From Nevskia ramosa DSM 11499 (lineage in GTDB: Bacteria; Pseudomonadota; Gammaproteobacteria; Nevskiales; Nevskiaceae): a stretch of 64,000 bases of DNA. Position 1 is the first letter of the stretch; each line of letters opens with the position of its first letter. The DNA lies in contig NZ_ATVI01000005.1 of the NCBI RefSeq assembly GCF_000420645.1, forward strand, positions 248,001 through 312,000, read 5' to 3'. The translations under genes were made by a program, and so were the position numbers. A model generated the notes under the pieces. It was given only the letters and a program-made list of their open reading frames with translations. It was not told the DNA's origin and made no database searches. Of this stretch, positions 34,924 to 45,465 are shown in pieces.

Positions 34924-37193
34924 GACGCGCTCCGGATCTGCGCCTGCTCGGCGGAGACGACTTTCTTCAGCGCCTTCGCGTCTTCGACCAGCCGCGCGCG
35001 ATCGACCGGCAGCTCATGCAGCCGCACGCCGGTCGCCGCGAAGATCGCATTGGCCAGAGCCGGCGCCGCGATCGCGGTGCCGACTTCACCGAGGCCACCG
35101 GGCGGCTCTGCGCTTTCGACGCGATAGAGCTCGATTGGCGGCGTCTCGTGAATACGCAGCGTGCGGTAGTCGTGGAAGTTGCTTTGCTCGATCGCACCAT
35201 CCTTGATTGTGATCTTGTTGAACAGCGCAGCACTCAGGCCGAACACCAGGCCGCCCTGCATCTGCGCTTCGATCGAACTGGTGTTGATGGCTATGCCGCA
35301 ATCGAGCGCGAGCACCGCACGCAGCAGCTTGACCTCGCCCTGCGGCGTCACTTCGACTTCGATGATCGCGCAGACCCGGCTGCCGAAAGGCTCGCCGAGC
35401 GCGATGCCACGGCCGACTCTCGGCGGCAGCGGTTTGTCGCCCCAGCCGATCTTTTCGGCCGCGAGATTGAGCACCGCCAGCGAGCGCGGATTGTTCTTCA
35501 GCATCGCCCGTCGATAGTCGAGCGGGTTCTGCTTGGCGACCACGGCCAGCTCGTCGATGAAGCTTTCGAGCACGAACAGATTGTGGGTCGGCCCGACGCC
35601 GCGCCACCAGCCCACCACCAGGCCTTCCGGCATATCGTGGCGGACCCATTCGATCTTGGTGTTCGGAATGCCGTACGGCGTTTCCTCGAGGCATTCGACG
35701 GCATCGGCGTCAATGCCGTTCTTGCGCATGCCACCCGGCGCCCAGCGGCCGAGCACGGTGCCGCCGCTGGTCCGGTCGCCGAGCCACTGCGGCAGGCCGT
35801 CATCGCCGAGCACCGCGGAAATGCGGTCGTGATACATCGGCCGCACGCGGTCGTGGCGGATGTCTTCTTCGCGGCTCCAGACCACCTTGAGCGGGTAGGG
35901 CACCTGCTTGGCGAACATCACCGCCTGCTCGACGGAATCGGTCTCCAGGCGCCGTCCGAAACCACCACCGAGGTACTGGTTGTGCAGCTCGATCTTTTCC
36001 GGCGCAAGCCCGGTGATCTGAGCGGCTGCAGCGACTGCACGCGTTGGAACTTGCGTGCCGACCCAGATCTCGCACTTGTCAGCCGTGACATGCACCGTGG
36101 TGTTCAGCGGCTCCATCGTCGCGTGCGCCAGCATCGGCAGCTGGTAGGTGGCTTCAACGAGCTTGCCGGGCGGGCGGGTGCCGACTTCCTTGGCGATCAG
36201 CGATGCACCGTCGAGCGAGCTTTTCGCCAGCGCATCGCGGAGCTTCTGGGTGGTCAACTCGGCGTTGCTGCCGAGATCCCATTCGATCTTCAGCGCATCG
36301 AGGCCTTTCTTCGCGGCCCAGAAGTGCTCGCCGACCACCGCTACCGCATCGGCGATGCGCAGCACGGCGATCACGCCGGGGATTGCGAGTGCCGCTTTGT
36401 CGTCCACGGAGCGGAGCTTGCCGTTGAGCGTCGGGCAGGCCTTGACCGTGGCCACCTTCATGCCCGGCACGCGGACATCGAGTCCGAACTGCGTTGCACC
36501 GATGACCTTGTCGGCGGAATCGACACGGCGCAGCGGCTGGCCGATCAGCTTGAAATCCTTGGGGTCCTTGAGCTGCACCTTGTCCGGCATCGGCAGCTTG
36601 CCGGCGGCAACGGCCAGCGCCGCGAAGCTGAGCTGGCGAGCGCTTGCAAGGTGATAGACCACACCGCGCTCGACCGTGCAGGTCGCAGGCTCGACTTTCC
36701 ACTGGCTGGCCGCCGCGCTGACCAGCATCGTCCGGGCCACGGCGCCGGCTTCGCGCAGCACCTGCCAGGTGCCGCGGGTGCTGGTCGAGCCGCCGGTGAT
36801 CTGGCCGCCGAGCAGGGGCATCGAGTACAGCTCTTCGCTGGGCGGTGCGTGGGCGACCTTGATCTGGTCGATGCCGACGCCGAGTTCCTCGGCCAGCATC
36901 ATGCTGGAGCCGGTATAGATCGCCTGACCCATTTCGACGCTCGGCATCACCAGCCGCACGCTGCCGTCGGCATCGATGCGGATGAAGGCGTTGGGGGCGA
37001 ACGGCGGGTTGCCATCGGCCAGCGCGGCGGCCGCGTCGCCGGGCTGGCGCCGGGCATTGAGTGCGGCAGCGGCTTTGCCGACTCCGCCGACGAAGACGAA
37101 GGCGATCGCCAGACCGCCGGTCTTCAGCACTCGTCGCCGCGCAGGGTTCTTCAGCGCCTGAGCGCCCGTGGTTTCGGCAATGACGGCCTTCAT
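34920..37193 (-). CDS. Molybdopterin-binding large subunit, isoquinoline-1-oxidoreductase/aldehyde dehydrogenase type
   Basis: This 757-residue xanthine-oxidase-family catalytic subunit has an N-terminal twin-arginine signal ([20 protein letters not shown]), so it is folded with cofactor before export. Signature segments include [19 protein letters not shown] and the C-terminal [19 protein letters not shown], with the Glu expected to act as base. It oxidises aldehydes or hydroxylates N-heterocycles. Together with the 2Fe-2S subunit and the triheme cytochrome it has the composition of the membrane-bound aldehyde dehydrogenases of acetic acid bacteria. It overlaps both partners by 4 nt. Confidence 0.9.
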   Translation of the reverse strand: MKAVIAETTGAQALKNPARRRVLKTGGLAIAFVFVGGVGKAAAALNARRQPGDAAAALADGNPPFAPNAFIRIDADGSVRLVMPSVEMGQAIYTGSSMMLAEELGVGIDQIKVAHAPPSEELYSMPLLGGQITGGSTSTRGTWQVLREAGAVARTMLVSAAASQWKVEPATCTVERGVVYHLASARQLSFAALAVAAGKLPMPDKVQLKDPKDFKLIGQPLRRVDSADKVIGATQFGLDVRVPGMKVATVKACPTLNGKLRSVDDKAALAIPGVIAVLRIADAVAVVGEHFWAAKKGLDALKIEWDLGSNAELTTQKLRDALAKSSLDGASLIAKEVGTRPPGKLVEATYQLPMLAHATMEPLNTTVHVTADKCEIWVGTQVPTRAVAAAAQITGLAPEKIELHNQYLGGGFGRRLETDSVEQAVMFAKQVPYPLKVVWSREEDIRHDRVRPMYHDRISAVLGDDGLPQWLGDRTSGGTVLGRWAPGGMRKNGIDADAVECLEETPYGIPNTKIEWVRHDMPEGLVVGWWRGVGPTHNLFVLESFIDELAVVAKQNPLDYRRAMLKNNPRSLAVLNLAAEKIGWGDKPLPPRVGRGIALGEPFGSRVCAIIEVEVTPQGEVKLLRAVLALDCGIAINTSSIEAQMQGGLVFGLSAALFNKITIKDGAIEQSNFHDYRTLRIHETPPIELYRVESAEPPGGLGEVGTAIAAPALANAIFAATGVRLHELPVDRARLVEDAKALKKVVSAEQAQIRSAS

Positions 37194-37693
37194 GAGGCGT
37201 TCGCCGGTGCGGAGGTCAGCGTCGTCTGCGGCACTTCGTGCTTGCCGGTCGCCGCCTGCTTGATCGCCGCCCGGATGCGCGGATACGTGCCGCAGCGGCA
37301 GATGTTGCCGGACATCGCGGCGTCGATATCGGCGTCGCTGGGATTCGCGGTGTGCTTGAGCAGCGCGGTGGCCGACATGATCTGCCCGGACTGGCAGTAG
37401 CCGCATTGCACGACATCGATATCGAGCCAGGCTTTCTGGATCTTCTGGCCGCTGTCGGTCTTGCCGATCGCCTCGATGGTGGTGATGGCGCGGGTGCCGA
37501 CGGCGCCGACCGGCAGCACGCAGGAGCGCATCGGCTGGCCATCGACATGAACCGTGCAGGCGCCGCATTGGGCGATACCGCAACCGAACTTGGTGCCGGT
37601 CAGCCCGATGACATCGCGCAGCACCCAGAGCAGCGGCATGTCGCTGGGGACATCGACCGCGCGCGATTCATCGTTGACGAGTAACGAAAGCAT
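37190..37693 (-). CDS. [2Fe-2S] small subunit of the molybdo-aldehyde dehydrogenase
   Basis: This 167-residue electron-transfer subunit has two [2Fe-2S] clusters. The plant-type site is [16 protein letters not shown], and the second is [10 protein letters not shown] with [11 protein letters not shown]. It has no own signal and is probably co-exported with the large subunit by Tat. It is the first gene of the three-gene operon, with order small, large, cytochrome. Confidence 0.93.
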   Translation of the reverse strand: MLSLLVNDESRAVDVPSDMPLLWVLRDVIGLTGTKFGCGIAQCGACTVHVDGQPMRSCVLPVGAVGTRAITTIEAIGKTDSGQKIQKAWLDIDVVQCGYCQSGQIMSATALLKHTANPSDADIDAAMSGNICRCGTYPRIRAAIKQAATGKHEVPQTTLTSAPANAS

Positions 37694-37791
37694 GGCTGAC
37701 TCCTGACAGTGGCTGCGCTTACCGTAGCTTGAATCAGGCCAACACGGGGAGATTGAATTGCCGGGCTGTTTCGTCAGCCCAGCTCAGCGCC

Positions 37792-38163
37792 TCACTTCAG
37801 CTGGTGCACCCAGGGTGCGTGCTCGAAGGCGCGGTAGTCGCAGCTCAGTTCCTCGCCGGCGGCGATGTCCCGGGCGGCGATCGTTCGTGTGTCGTCCTCG
37901 TAACAGTTCGGATCGTTGTCGTGGTTCATGAACTTGCCGTTGTCGCCGCAGAACATGTAAACGCCATCGACATTCAGATAGCTGTAATGACGAATGCGGG
38001 TGCGGAACGGTTCCGGGAACGCTTCGAGTTCGGCCGGCGTGATCGCCCAGTCGATGTCCGGGTTCAGATCCCAGACCACGGTGCCGGCGGCAATCGCCAC
38101 CGGCGTGAACACGCCGAGGCCGTGGATGGGGCTGGTCGCGAGATAGGTGGGCACCAGAAACAT
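37792..38163 (-). CDS. Small SET-domain protein
   Basis: This 123-residue protein is essentially a bare SET domain. Motifs are GLGVFTPVAIAAGTVVWD (N-terminal), NHDNDPNC (the cofactor-binding NHxxxPN type) and GEELSCDYRAF (GEEL.. plus the Tyr-containing end). SET domains are usually lysine methyltransferases using S-adenosylmethionine. Bacterial targets are mostly unknown. It lies downstream of epsC by 41 nt on the same strand and may be cotranscribed. Confidence 0.85.
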   Translation of the reverse strand: MFLVPTYLATSPIHGLGVFTPVAIAAGTVVWDLNPDIDWAITPAELEAFPEPFRTRIRHYSYLNVDGVYMFCGDNGKFMNHDNDPNCYEDDTRTIAARDIAAGEELSCDYRAFEHAPWVHQLK

Positions 38164-38204
38164 GCGGACTCCTCAGTCTGCGTTTCTCGAACGGTGGGAA
38201 GGCG

Positions 38205-39161
<957 letters not shown>

Positions 39162-39165
39162 CGGG

Positions 39166-39522
39166 TCAATGCGGGCGCAGCGAACGGGCGGTCCAGCGCT
39201 GCAGCAGCACCTGCAGCACCGACATGGCCAGCAGGACCAGGCCAGTCTGCAACCAGGATTTGGCCAGATTGCTATCGCGATTCATGTCAGCTTCCACTTC
39301 GGCACGCACGCCTTCGCGCAGCTTCGGCAGCTCTTCGGCCGGTGGCTGGCGATCAGGCGGGATGCGGGCGAGATCGAGGCTCAGATTCAGCTCGGTCGCC
39401 AGTTCCAGATCCTTTTCGCTGTAGACCGGCATCGTCTGCAGGCGATAGCCGCCATACAGGCTCAGACCGAGACCGGCGACGGCGAACAGCAGGGCAACGT
39501 ACAGGCGGATATTGCGACGCAT
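39166..39522 (-). CDS. Small two-helix membrane protein, unknown function
   Basis: This is a 118-residue unrecognised protein. A first transmembrane helix (LYVALLFAVAGLGLSLYGGY) is followed by a charged segment of about 55 residues and a second helix (WLQTGLVLLAMSVLQVLL). The hydrophobic pattern and the 4-nt gap to epsC support a real gene. The reading frame stays open far upstream inside antisense ald sequence, so the start at MRRNIRL is a choice based on where membrane-protein character begins. Confidence 0.6.
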   Translation of the reverse strand: MRRNIRLYVALLFAVAGLGLSLYGGYRLQTMPVYSEKDLELATELNLSLDLARIPPDRQPPAEELPKLREGVRAEVEADMNRDSNLAKSWLQTGLVLLAMSVLQVLLQRWTARSLRPH

Positions 39523-39618
39523 GGATTCGGGGCGCTGGGCGCCAGCCGGGGCGCGTGGTGCAGTGGGAATTTTCCTGCGTAGACTGAAGCCATTGCCGGC
39601 CATCACAGGAGTTGTCCC

Positions 39619-40758
39619 ATGCTGATTGGCGTCCCGAAAGAAATCAAGGTTCATGAGTACCGCGTCGGCCTGACCCCGGCCGGCGTCCGCGAGTTGAAGG
39701 CGCATGGTCACGAGGTGATCGCGCAGGTGTCGGCCGGTGTCGGCATCGGCATTGCCGACAGCGCTTACACCGCAGCCGGTGCCAGCCTGGTCGACACGGC
39801 GGCGGAAATCTTTGCCCGTGCCGAGATGGTGGTGAAGGTCAAGGAGCCGCAGGCCGCCGAGTGCGCGATGCTGCGCGAGGGCCAGGTGTTGTTCACCTAT
39901 CTGCATCTGGCGCCCGATCCGGAGCAGACCAAGGCGCTGGTGGCCTCCGGCTGTGTGGCCATCGCCTACGAGACGGTCAGCGATGGCCGTGGCGGCCTGC
40001 CGCTGCTGGCGCCGATGAGCGAAGTGGCCGGTCGCATGTCGATCCAGGCCGGCGCTCACGCGATGGAAAAGGCGCAGGGCGGCAACGGCGTGCTGCTCGG
40101 TGGCGTGCCCGGTGTGGCGCCGGGCGATGTCGTGGTGATCGGCGGCGGCGTGGTCGGCTACAACGCGGCGCGCATTGCCGTCGGCATGGGTGCGAAGGTG
40201 ACGATCCTCGATCGCTCGCTGCCGCGTCTTGCCTGGCTCGATACCGCGTTCGACGGCCGGCTGACCACGCTGTATTCGACCGTCGATGCGCTCGAAACTG
40301 CCGTCACCCAGGCGGACCTGGTGATCGGCGCCGTGCTGGTGCCAGGCGCGGCGGCACCTAAGCTGGTGACCCGGGCGATGCTGAAAGAAATGAAGCCGGG
40401 CACGGTGATCGTCGATGTCGCGATCGACCAGGGCGGCTGCTTCGAAACCTCGCGGGCGACCACGCACCAGAACCCGACCTATGTCGAGGAAGGCATCGTC
40501 CATTACTGCGTCGCGAACATGCCGGGCGGCGTGGCGCGCACCTCGACGTTCGCGCTGACCAACGCGACCCTGCCGTTCGTGCTGGCACTGGCCGACAAGG
40601 GCTACAAGCGCGCGCTGCTCGATGATCCGAATCTGCGTGAAGGCCTGAACGTGCATCTGGGTCAGGTCACCTACAAGGCGGTGGCCGAAGCGCTGGGCTG
40701 CGAGTACCAGTCGACCAAGGACGCGCTGAAGCCCTGGTGGGCGGCGAGCGATCACTGA
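39619..40758 (+). CDS. ald: Alanine dehydrogenase
   Basis: This enzyme reversibly converts L-alanine to pyruvate and ammonia with NAD. Its 379 residues include the N-terminal [20 protein letters not shown], catalytic Lys/His segments ([17 protein letters not shown]), and the Rossmann motif [16 protein letters not shown] with VTILDRS supplying the acidic residue for NAD. AGGAG lies 8 nt upstream. The glycine-rich fold and length match the family throughout. It is transcribed alone and followed by a palindromic repeat. Confidence 0.96.
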   Translation: MLIGVPKEIKVHEYRVGLTPAGVRELKAHGHEVIAQVSAGVGIGIADSAYTAAGASLVDTAAEIFARAEMVVKVKEPQAAECAMLREGQVLFTYLHLAPDPEQTKALVASGCVAIAYETVSDGRGGLPLLAPMSEVAGRMSIQAGAHAMEKAQGGNGVLLGGVPGVAPGDVVVIGGGVVGYNAARIAVGMGAKVTILDRSLPRLAWLDTAFDGRLTTLYSTVDALETAVTQADLVIGAVLVPGAAAPKLVTRAMLKEMKPGTVIVDVAIDQGGCFETSRATTHQNPTYVEEGIVHYCVANMPGGVARTSTFALTNATLPFVLALADKGYKRALLDDPNLREGLNVHLGQVTYKAVAEALGCEYQSTKDALKPWWAASDH

Positions 40759-40787
40759 AGTCGTAGCTGACCCGCGCGGGGCAGCTC

Positions 40788-40866
40788 GTAGGGTGGGCAG
40801 GTTTCATCTGCCCACGCATTACAGAGGTCGGCGAATCGGTGGGCAGGTACGGCTTGCCCACCCTAC
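40788..40866. repeat. Palindromic intergenic repeat (GTAGGGTGGGCA type)
   Basis: The left arm GTAGGGTGGGCAG and the right arm CTTGCCCACCCTAC are inverted copies. An inner hairpin (GTGGGCAG and CTGCCCAC segments) lies between them. It fills the gap between ald and the convergent tetR gene and overlaps the tetR stop codon. A related element lies at 46007-46076. It may act as a bidirectional terminator or be a REP-like mobile palindrome. Confidence 0.8.
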
Positions 40867-41456
40867 GAAGCGGCGGCCTTCACCGCCGGCAGCCCGTTGA
40901 TCAGCACCTCGGCGATCGCGGCGAACATCGCCGTCGAACGCTGGGCGCGGGCCATCGTTCGCATGCCGCTCAGGCTGGCCATGACCGTCGCCGCATAAGT
41001 GACTGCGGCTTCACGGGTCTCGAAGCGATCGGCGACGCCATCGGCGATCGCTTCCACCCAACTCTGCACCGCGCCATTCACGGCGTCGGCAATGGTGCGA
41101 TTGCCTGACGACAGCTCGCCGCCGAGATTCGAGGCGACGCAGCCGGCGGTGTAATCGCTGGCTTCCAGTTCCCGCGCCGTGGCTTCGAACAGCGCTCGGA
41201 CGAACGCCGGCTCATCGCCGGGCGAGGTTGCAGCCGCACGGCGCTGGATGCGGCCGCGCAGTTCGCTGCCGAATACCTGCAGGGCTTCGAGCGCCAGCTG
41301 TTCCTTGCCGCCGGGAAAGTGGAAGTAGAACGAGCCTTTCGGCGCGCCACTTTCCTCCAGCAACTGAGTCAGCCCGGTCGCCGAATAGCCCTGCGTCCGG
41401 AACAGCCGCACAGCGGCTTCGACGGCGTCCTGCCGGGCGTTACTGGTCTTGGCCAT
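40863..41456 (-). CDS. TetR/AcrR-family transcriptional regulator
   Basis: This 197-residue repressor-type protein has an N-terminal HTH (AAVRLFRTQGYSATGLTQLLEESGAPKGSFYFHFPGGKE) followed by a ligand-binding helical domain of the LmrA/YxaF type. AGGAGGAG precedes the ATG. The stop codon TAG is supplied by the arm of the neighbouring palindromic repeat. A perfect inverted repeat 67 nt upstream is a likely operator, so it probably represses itself and the divergent small membrane protein. Confidence 0.93.
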   Translation of the reverse strand: MAKTSNARQDAVEAAVRLFRTQGYSATGLTQLLEESGAPKGSFYFHFPGGKEQLALEALQVFGSELRGRIQRRAAATSPGDEPAFVRALFEATARELEASDYTAGCVASNLGGELSSGNRTIADAVNGAVQSWVEAIADGVADRFETREAAVTYAATVMASLSGMRTMARAQRSTAMFAAIAEVLINGLPAVKAAAS

Positions 41457-41522
41457 TGCCTGCTCCTCCTGCTTCAGCTGACGAACGGCGTTTGCATCGT
41501 CGCTGACGATTATGTAGGGTGG

Positions 41523-41539
41523 TCACCATATTATGGTGA
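41523..41539. promoter_or_regulatory. Likely operator of the TetR regulator
   Basis: TCACCATA-T-TATGGTGA is a perfect 17-bp inverted repeat in the 184-nt divergent region. Its size and symmetry are as expected for a TetR dimer site. Confidence 0.7.
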
Positions 41540-41640
41540 TTGCCATAGTGTACTGGCAACTCGCCGAAACGCGAAACCAGTAAACAGCGGAACGGGGCCG
41601 GCGATCCGGCTGATGCGGTTGAAGGGATGGGGGTTGGACG

Positions 41641-42081
41641 ATGAAAACCACGACGCGGATTTCGTTTGCGGCCTTGTTGCTGTCGGGTCTGGTGCTGATG
41701 CTGCTGGGCGCGCGAATCTGGTCGGCGCCTGATGTGTTCGCCTTGGAAATCGGCCAGTCGCGTTTGCCGGCGGAGGCCGTCTCGACCTTGGCGCTGAAGC
41801 ATGGTGCGGTGCTGCTCGGTCTCGGCGCGTTCGCGCTGGTCTCGGCATTCCTGTCACCAGTGATCCGCTGGCTGGCGCTGGGCCTGCTGATCGCCTCGGG
41901 ACTCGCGGCCTGGTTCGGCCTGTGGCAGTTCGCAGGCACCAGCAGCAATGCTTACGCAGCGGCGCTGAAGACCTTGCTGGTGGCCGATGGGCTAAGCCTG
42001 ATGGCGATCACCGCGTGGCTGGATGCCGATCGTCCCGGCCCGCAGCCGACCGACGCGGCCTTACACTTCCACTGGGGCTGA
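41641..42081 (+). CDS. Small membrane protein under the divergent TetR regulator
   Basis: This is a 146-residue unrecognised protein with about four hydrophobic segments (ISFAALLLSGLVLMLLGARI, HGAVLLGLGAFALVSAFL, WLALGLLIASGLAAWFG and a weaker one). It has a short polar C-terminal tail. It is divergent from tetR across the operator and so likely its main target. It converges on the MlaC-like gene with a 12-nt gap. Confidence 0.65.
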   Translation: MKTTTRISFAALLLSGLVLMLLGARIWSAPDVFALEIGQSRLPAEAVSTLALKHGAVLLGLGAFALVSAFLSPVIRWLALGLLIASGLAAWFGLWQFAGTSSNAYAAALKTLLVADGLSLMAITAWLDADRPGPQPTDAALHFHWG

Positions 42082-42093
42082 GTTTCAGCCCGT

Positions 42094-42699
42094 TCAGCAA
42101 CCCTTCTTGTTCGCCTCGATCTGCTGCTTGATCTGGACGATCAGGCCGTCGAAGCCATTGGCCTTGTAGATCTTGTCGTACTGACTGGAGCGCAGGGCCA
42201 GATCGCTGACGCCATCGGCGACGACATTGACGATGCGCCAGGCGCCGTTGCTCTCGCGCAGCACGTAGTCGAAGTTCACCGGCGCGCCACGGCCCGGCGT
42301 CAGCTTGGCGTTGACCAGGCGGGTGCCGTCAGCCAGTTCCTTGGTGGTCAGCGTCTCGAACTTCTCGCCGCCAAACTGAGCGAACTGGCTGGTGTAGGTG
42401 GCCAGCACCAGATCACGGAAAGTGGTGACGAAGGTGGCGCGCTGTTCCTCGCTGAGATCCTTCCACTGCCGGCGCAATACGCGCTGGGCGAGGAACGGCA
42501 GATCGAAACCGGCATCGACGGCCGCGCCGATCTTTTCGCTGCGGCCGCTGCATTTCAGCGTCGCACCGTTCTTCATGTTGTCGATCAGCACCGCGTGGAA
42601 CGTGGTGATGGTATCGGCCGGCGTGCCGGCAGCGAACGCGGGTCGACCCAACAGCAGGGACGGCAGCAGGCACAGCATCAATACGAGACGTTTCGGCAT
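42094..42699 (-). CDS. MlaC/Ttg2D-like periplasmic lipid-binding protein (HpnM type)
   Basis: This protein of about 201 residues has a signal peptide (LVLMLCLLPSLLLGRPAFA) and an MlaC domain: FLAQRVLRRQWKDLSEEQRATFVTTF and RLVNAKLTPGRGAPVNFDYVLR. MlaC proteins carry phospholipids across the periplasm, and the HpnM branch accompanies hopanoid RND transporters. Here it is divergent from hpnN rather than in one operon. The start is uncertain: an ATG at 42720 adds seven residues, and neither has a ribosome site. Confidence 0.85.
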   Translation of the reverse strand: MPKRLVLMLCLLPSLLLGRPAFAAGTPADTITTFHAVLIDNMKNGATLKCSGRSEKIGAAVDAGFDLPFLAQRVLRRQWKDLSEEQRATFVTTFRDLVLATYTSQFAQFGGEKFETLTTKELADGTRLVNAKLTPGRGAPVNFDYVLRESNGAWRIVNVVADGVSDLALRSSQYDKIYKANGFDGLIVQIKQQIEANKKGC

Positions 42700-42824
42700 C
42701 GGCGACAATGTTGAGCTCATGGGAAATGGGGCGGGGCGTTGGTGTCCAAGTGCCTGATATCGACCCGGCTCCCCTCGGCAAGTTCAGTTCGAAGTCTAAA
42801 GTCTGGCACAGGGGTTTTTGGCGG

Positions 42825-45443
42825 ATGAGTCGTTTTCTTGCAGCGCTGGTCGACGCGTCCCAGCGTCGTGCCGTCCTGGTAGTGATCGTGGCGCTGCTGG
42901 CCGGCGCCGGCTTCGCCGCGTATACGGCCAAGCACCTGAGCATCGATACCAATCTTCAGAATCTGCTCGCGCCCGAGCTGCCGTGGCGGCAGGCCGAGAT
43001 CGAGATGGATCGGCAGTTCCCGAAGCTCAGTCACACGCTCGTCGTGGTGATCGAGGGCGGGATTCCTGAAGTGATGGATGCCGCGCAGGCGCAGCTGATC
43101 GAGAAACTGCGGCCGCGCACCGACGTGTTCTCCGAAGTGTTCGCCACCGAAACCGAAGCCTACTTCCGTCGCAACGGGCTGATGTTCTTCGAGGCCGACA
43201 AGCTTCAGAAGCTAGCCGACGACATCACCGCCGCCCAGCCGTTTCTCGGTGCGCTCGATCAGGACCCGAGCCTGCGAGGCCTGTTCACCCTGCTGGGTCG
43301 CGCGCTGACCGCGCCGGTGGGCACTGACTTCGATCTGTCGCCAGCCTTCAACGGCATCGCGACCAGCGTCGCCGGCAGCACCCAGGGTGTCGATGCGCCC
43401 TTGAGCTGGCAGGCGCTGGTCGGTGGCGGCGGCAGCGAGCTCGCGGGATCGCGGCGGTTCATCGAACTGGGGGCGAAGCTCGACTTCAAGCGCCTGCTGC
43501 CCGCTGAACTACCGGTGCAGGCGGTGCGTGATGCGGTGCGCGATCTGGGGCTGGCCGACAAGGGCCTCAAGGTGCGACTCACCGGCACCGTCGCCATGGA
43601 GCACGAGGAAATCCAGACCGCGTTCTCCGGTGCCGGCATTGCGCTGTTCCTGGCGCTGGCGGTCTCCGCGGTGCTGCTTTGGTTTGCGTTGCGTTCGCTG
43701 CGGCTGATGCTGGCGACGATCCTGTCGCTGGCCTATGGCCTGCTGCTGACCACGGCGTTCGCGGCGATCGCGGTCGGCCATCTGAACCTGATCTCGGTTG
43801 CCTTCGGGGTGCTCTATATCGGCCTCGGCCTCGATTACGCGCTGTATCTGTGCATGCAGTACCGCGAGCGGCTGGGGCAGGGACTGGCGGTGAAGGGCGC
43901 CCTGGGCGTCGCGGCGTCTGATGTCGGCGGCTACATGACGGTCTGCGCGATGACCTGCTCGCTCGGCTTCTTCGCCTTCATTCCGACCGATTTCCTCGGT
44001 ATCGCCGAACTCGGTGTGATCTCCGGCGCCGGCATGATCATCAGCCTGGCAGTCACCGTCACCCTGCTGCCGGCACTGATCCAGCTGCTGGCGCCGGATC
44101 CGAAGAAGCTGGCCTGGACGCCGGCGATCGGCAGCACGCTTTCTAAGTTGCTGGCCTGGCCGTTCGCCCATGCCAAGCCGATCTGGATCGTCTCCGCCGT
44201 GCTGGTGGCCGGCTCGCTGTATCTGGTGCCGGGCGCGCGTTTCGACAGCGATCCGTTGAAGCTGCGCGATCCCAAGACCGAAGCGATCATGACCTTCCGC
44301 GACCTGCTCAAGGACCCGGAAATCCCGACCCTGACCCTGTCCGCACTGGTTCCCGATCAGGACACGGCGACTCGGCTTGCCGAGGCGCTGGGCAAGCTGC
44401 CCGAGGTCAAGCGGGCGATGAGCCTGAACAGCTTCGTGCCGGCCGATCAGGAAGAGAAACTGGCGATCATCGAAGACCTGCGCTTCGCGCTCGGTCCGCA
44501 GCTGACCGATGCGCCGGCGCCGAGCGAACCTGCGGTGCGCGAGGACGATTACGCGCTGATCGAGCAGATGCGCGTCGGGCTTCCGGCTTATGTCGCGGCC
44601 CAGACCGGCAAGCAGGCTGAAGCCGCAAAAACGCTGCAGGATGCGCTCGACGGCTTTGCCGCCGAGTACGGCAAGCGCGATGCGGCCGGTCAGGCGGCCT
44701 TGCTCGCATCCTTGCGCGCCAATCTGCTCGGCAGCCTGCCGGCGCGGCTTGCCGGCTTGAAGGACGCGTTGAAAGCGAGCGCAGTCACCGCCGCGGACCT
44801 GCCGCCATCGCTGGTCGATCGCTGGAAGAGCGCGGACGGCCTGTATCGCGTCCAGGCGATGCCGAGCGCCGTGCTCGACAACCCCAAGGACGAAGCCGCG
44901 TTCATCGCCGCCGTGCAATCGGTCGCGCCGACCGCAACCGGTGGCCCGTCAACGCAGGCTGAAGCCGGCAAGTCGGTGGTCGAAGCGTTCCAGAAAGCGT
45001 TCGCCTATTCGGCCATCGTCATCACCGTGTTGTTGCTGGTGCTGCTGCGCTCGGTGATCGACACCTTGCTGGTGCTGATCCCGCTGGTCATGGCCGGGCT
45101 GCTGACCGTCGCCGCGTCGGTGCTCGCCGGCGTGCCGTTCAACTTCGCGAACGTGATCGCGCTGCCGCTGATTCTCGGCGTCGGTGTCGACTACGGTGTC
45201 TATCTCGTCCAGCGTGGCCGCGCGGCTGCCGACGGTTCGCTGCTGAAGACCGGCACCGCGCGCGCCGTGCTGTTCGGCGCGCTGATCACCATGGTCAACT
45301 TCGGCAATCTGGCCTTCGCCAAGCATCCGGGCATGGTCAGCATGGGCCTGCTGCTGACGCTTGGTCTCGGCATGACCCTGCTCTGCGCGCTGGTGCTGCT
45401 GCCGAGCCTGCTGGCGCTTCGCTGGCGCCATCTGGCCAAGTGA
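42825..45443 (+). CDS. hpnN: Hopanoid-associated RND/MMPL transporter HpnN
   Basis: This 872-residue inner-membrane exporter has the RND layout: one N-terminal helix, a large periplasmic loop, a six-helix bundle (VSVAFGVLYIGLGLDYALYLCM), a second loop and a second bundle (VIALPLILGVGVDYGVYLVQ). The loop segment FPKLSHTLVVVIEGGIPE and DPSLRGLFTLLGRAL match the HpnN subfamily. HpnN moves hopanoids to the outer membrane. No hopanoid synthesis genes are in the window, so the lipid carried is inferred. The start at MSRFLAALVD follows family form. Confidence 0.85.
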   Translation: MSRFLAALVDASQRRAVLVVIVALLAGAGFAAYTAKHLSIDTNLQNLLAPELPWRQAEIEMDRQFPKLSHTLVVVIEGGIPEVMDAAQAQLIEKLRPRTDVFSEVFATETEAYFRRNGLMFFEADKLQKLADDITAAQPFLGALDQDPSLRGLFTLLGRALTAPVGTDFDLSPAFNGIATSVAGSTQGVDAPLSWQALVGGGGSELAGSRRFIELGAKLDFKRLLPAELPVQAVRDAVRDLGLADKGLKVRLTGTVAMEHEEIQTAFSGAGIALFLALAVSAVLLWFALRSLRLMLATILSLAYGLLLTTAFAAIAVGHLNLISVAFGVLYIGLGLDYALYLCMQYRERLGQGLAVKGALGVAASDVGGYMTVCAMTCSLGFFAFIPTDFLGIAELGVISGAGMIISLAVTVTLLPALIQLLAPDPKKLAWTPAIGSTLSKLLAWPFAHAKPIWIVSAVLVAGSLYLVPGARFDSDPLKLRDPKTEAIMTFRDLLKDPEIPTLTLSALVPDQDTATRLAEALGKLPEVKRAMSLNSFVPADQEEKLAIIEDLRFALGPQLTDAPAPSEPAVREDDYALIEQMRVGLPAYVAAQTGKQAEAAKTLQDALDGFAAEYGKRDAAGQAALLASLRANLLGSLPARLAGLKDALKASAVTAADLPPSLVDRWKSADGLYRVQAMPSAVLDNPKDEAAFIAAVQSVAPTATGGPSTQAEAGKSVVEAFQKAFAYSAIVITVLLLVLLRSVIDTLLVLIPLVMAGLLTVAASVLAGVPFNFANVIALPLILGVGVDYGVYLVQRGRAAADGSLLKTGTARAVLFGALITMVNFGNLAFAKHPGMVSMGLLLTLGLGMTLLCALVLLPSLLALRWRHLAK

Positions 45444-45465
45444 AATCGAACAGAAGGAACTCCGC

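Noticed and set aside
35016-37400. 794-codon frame antisense to the molybdo-aldehyde dehydrogenase
   Set aside because: Composition is that of an antisense shadow, and all family motifs are on the minus strand.
39523-40755. Long N-terminal extension of the small membrane protein upstream of epsC
   Set aside because: The extension is antisense to alanine dehydrogenase and looks like shadow sequence; only the last 118 codons resemble a protein.
41515-41523. GTAGGGTGG near the TetR operator as a third copy of the palindromic repeat
   Set aside because: Only one half of the motif is present, with no inverted partner nearby.
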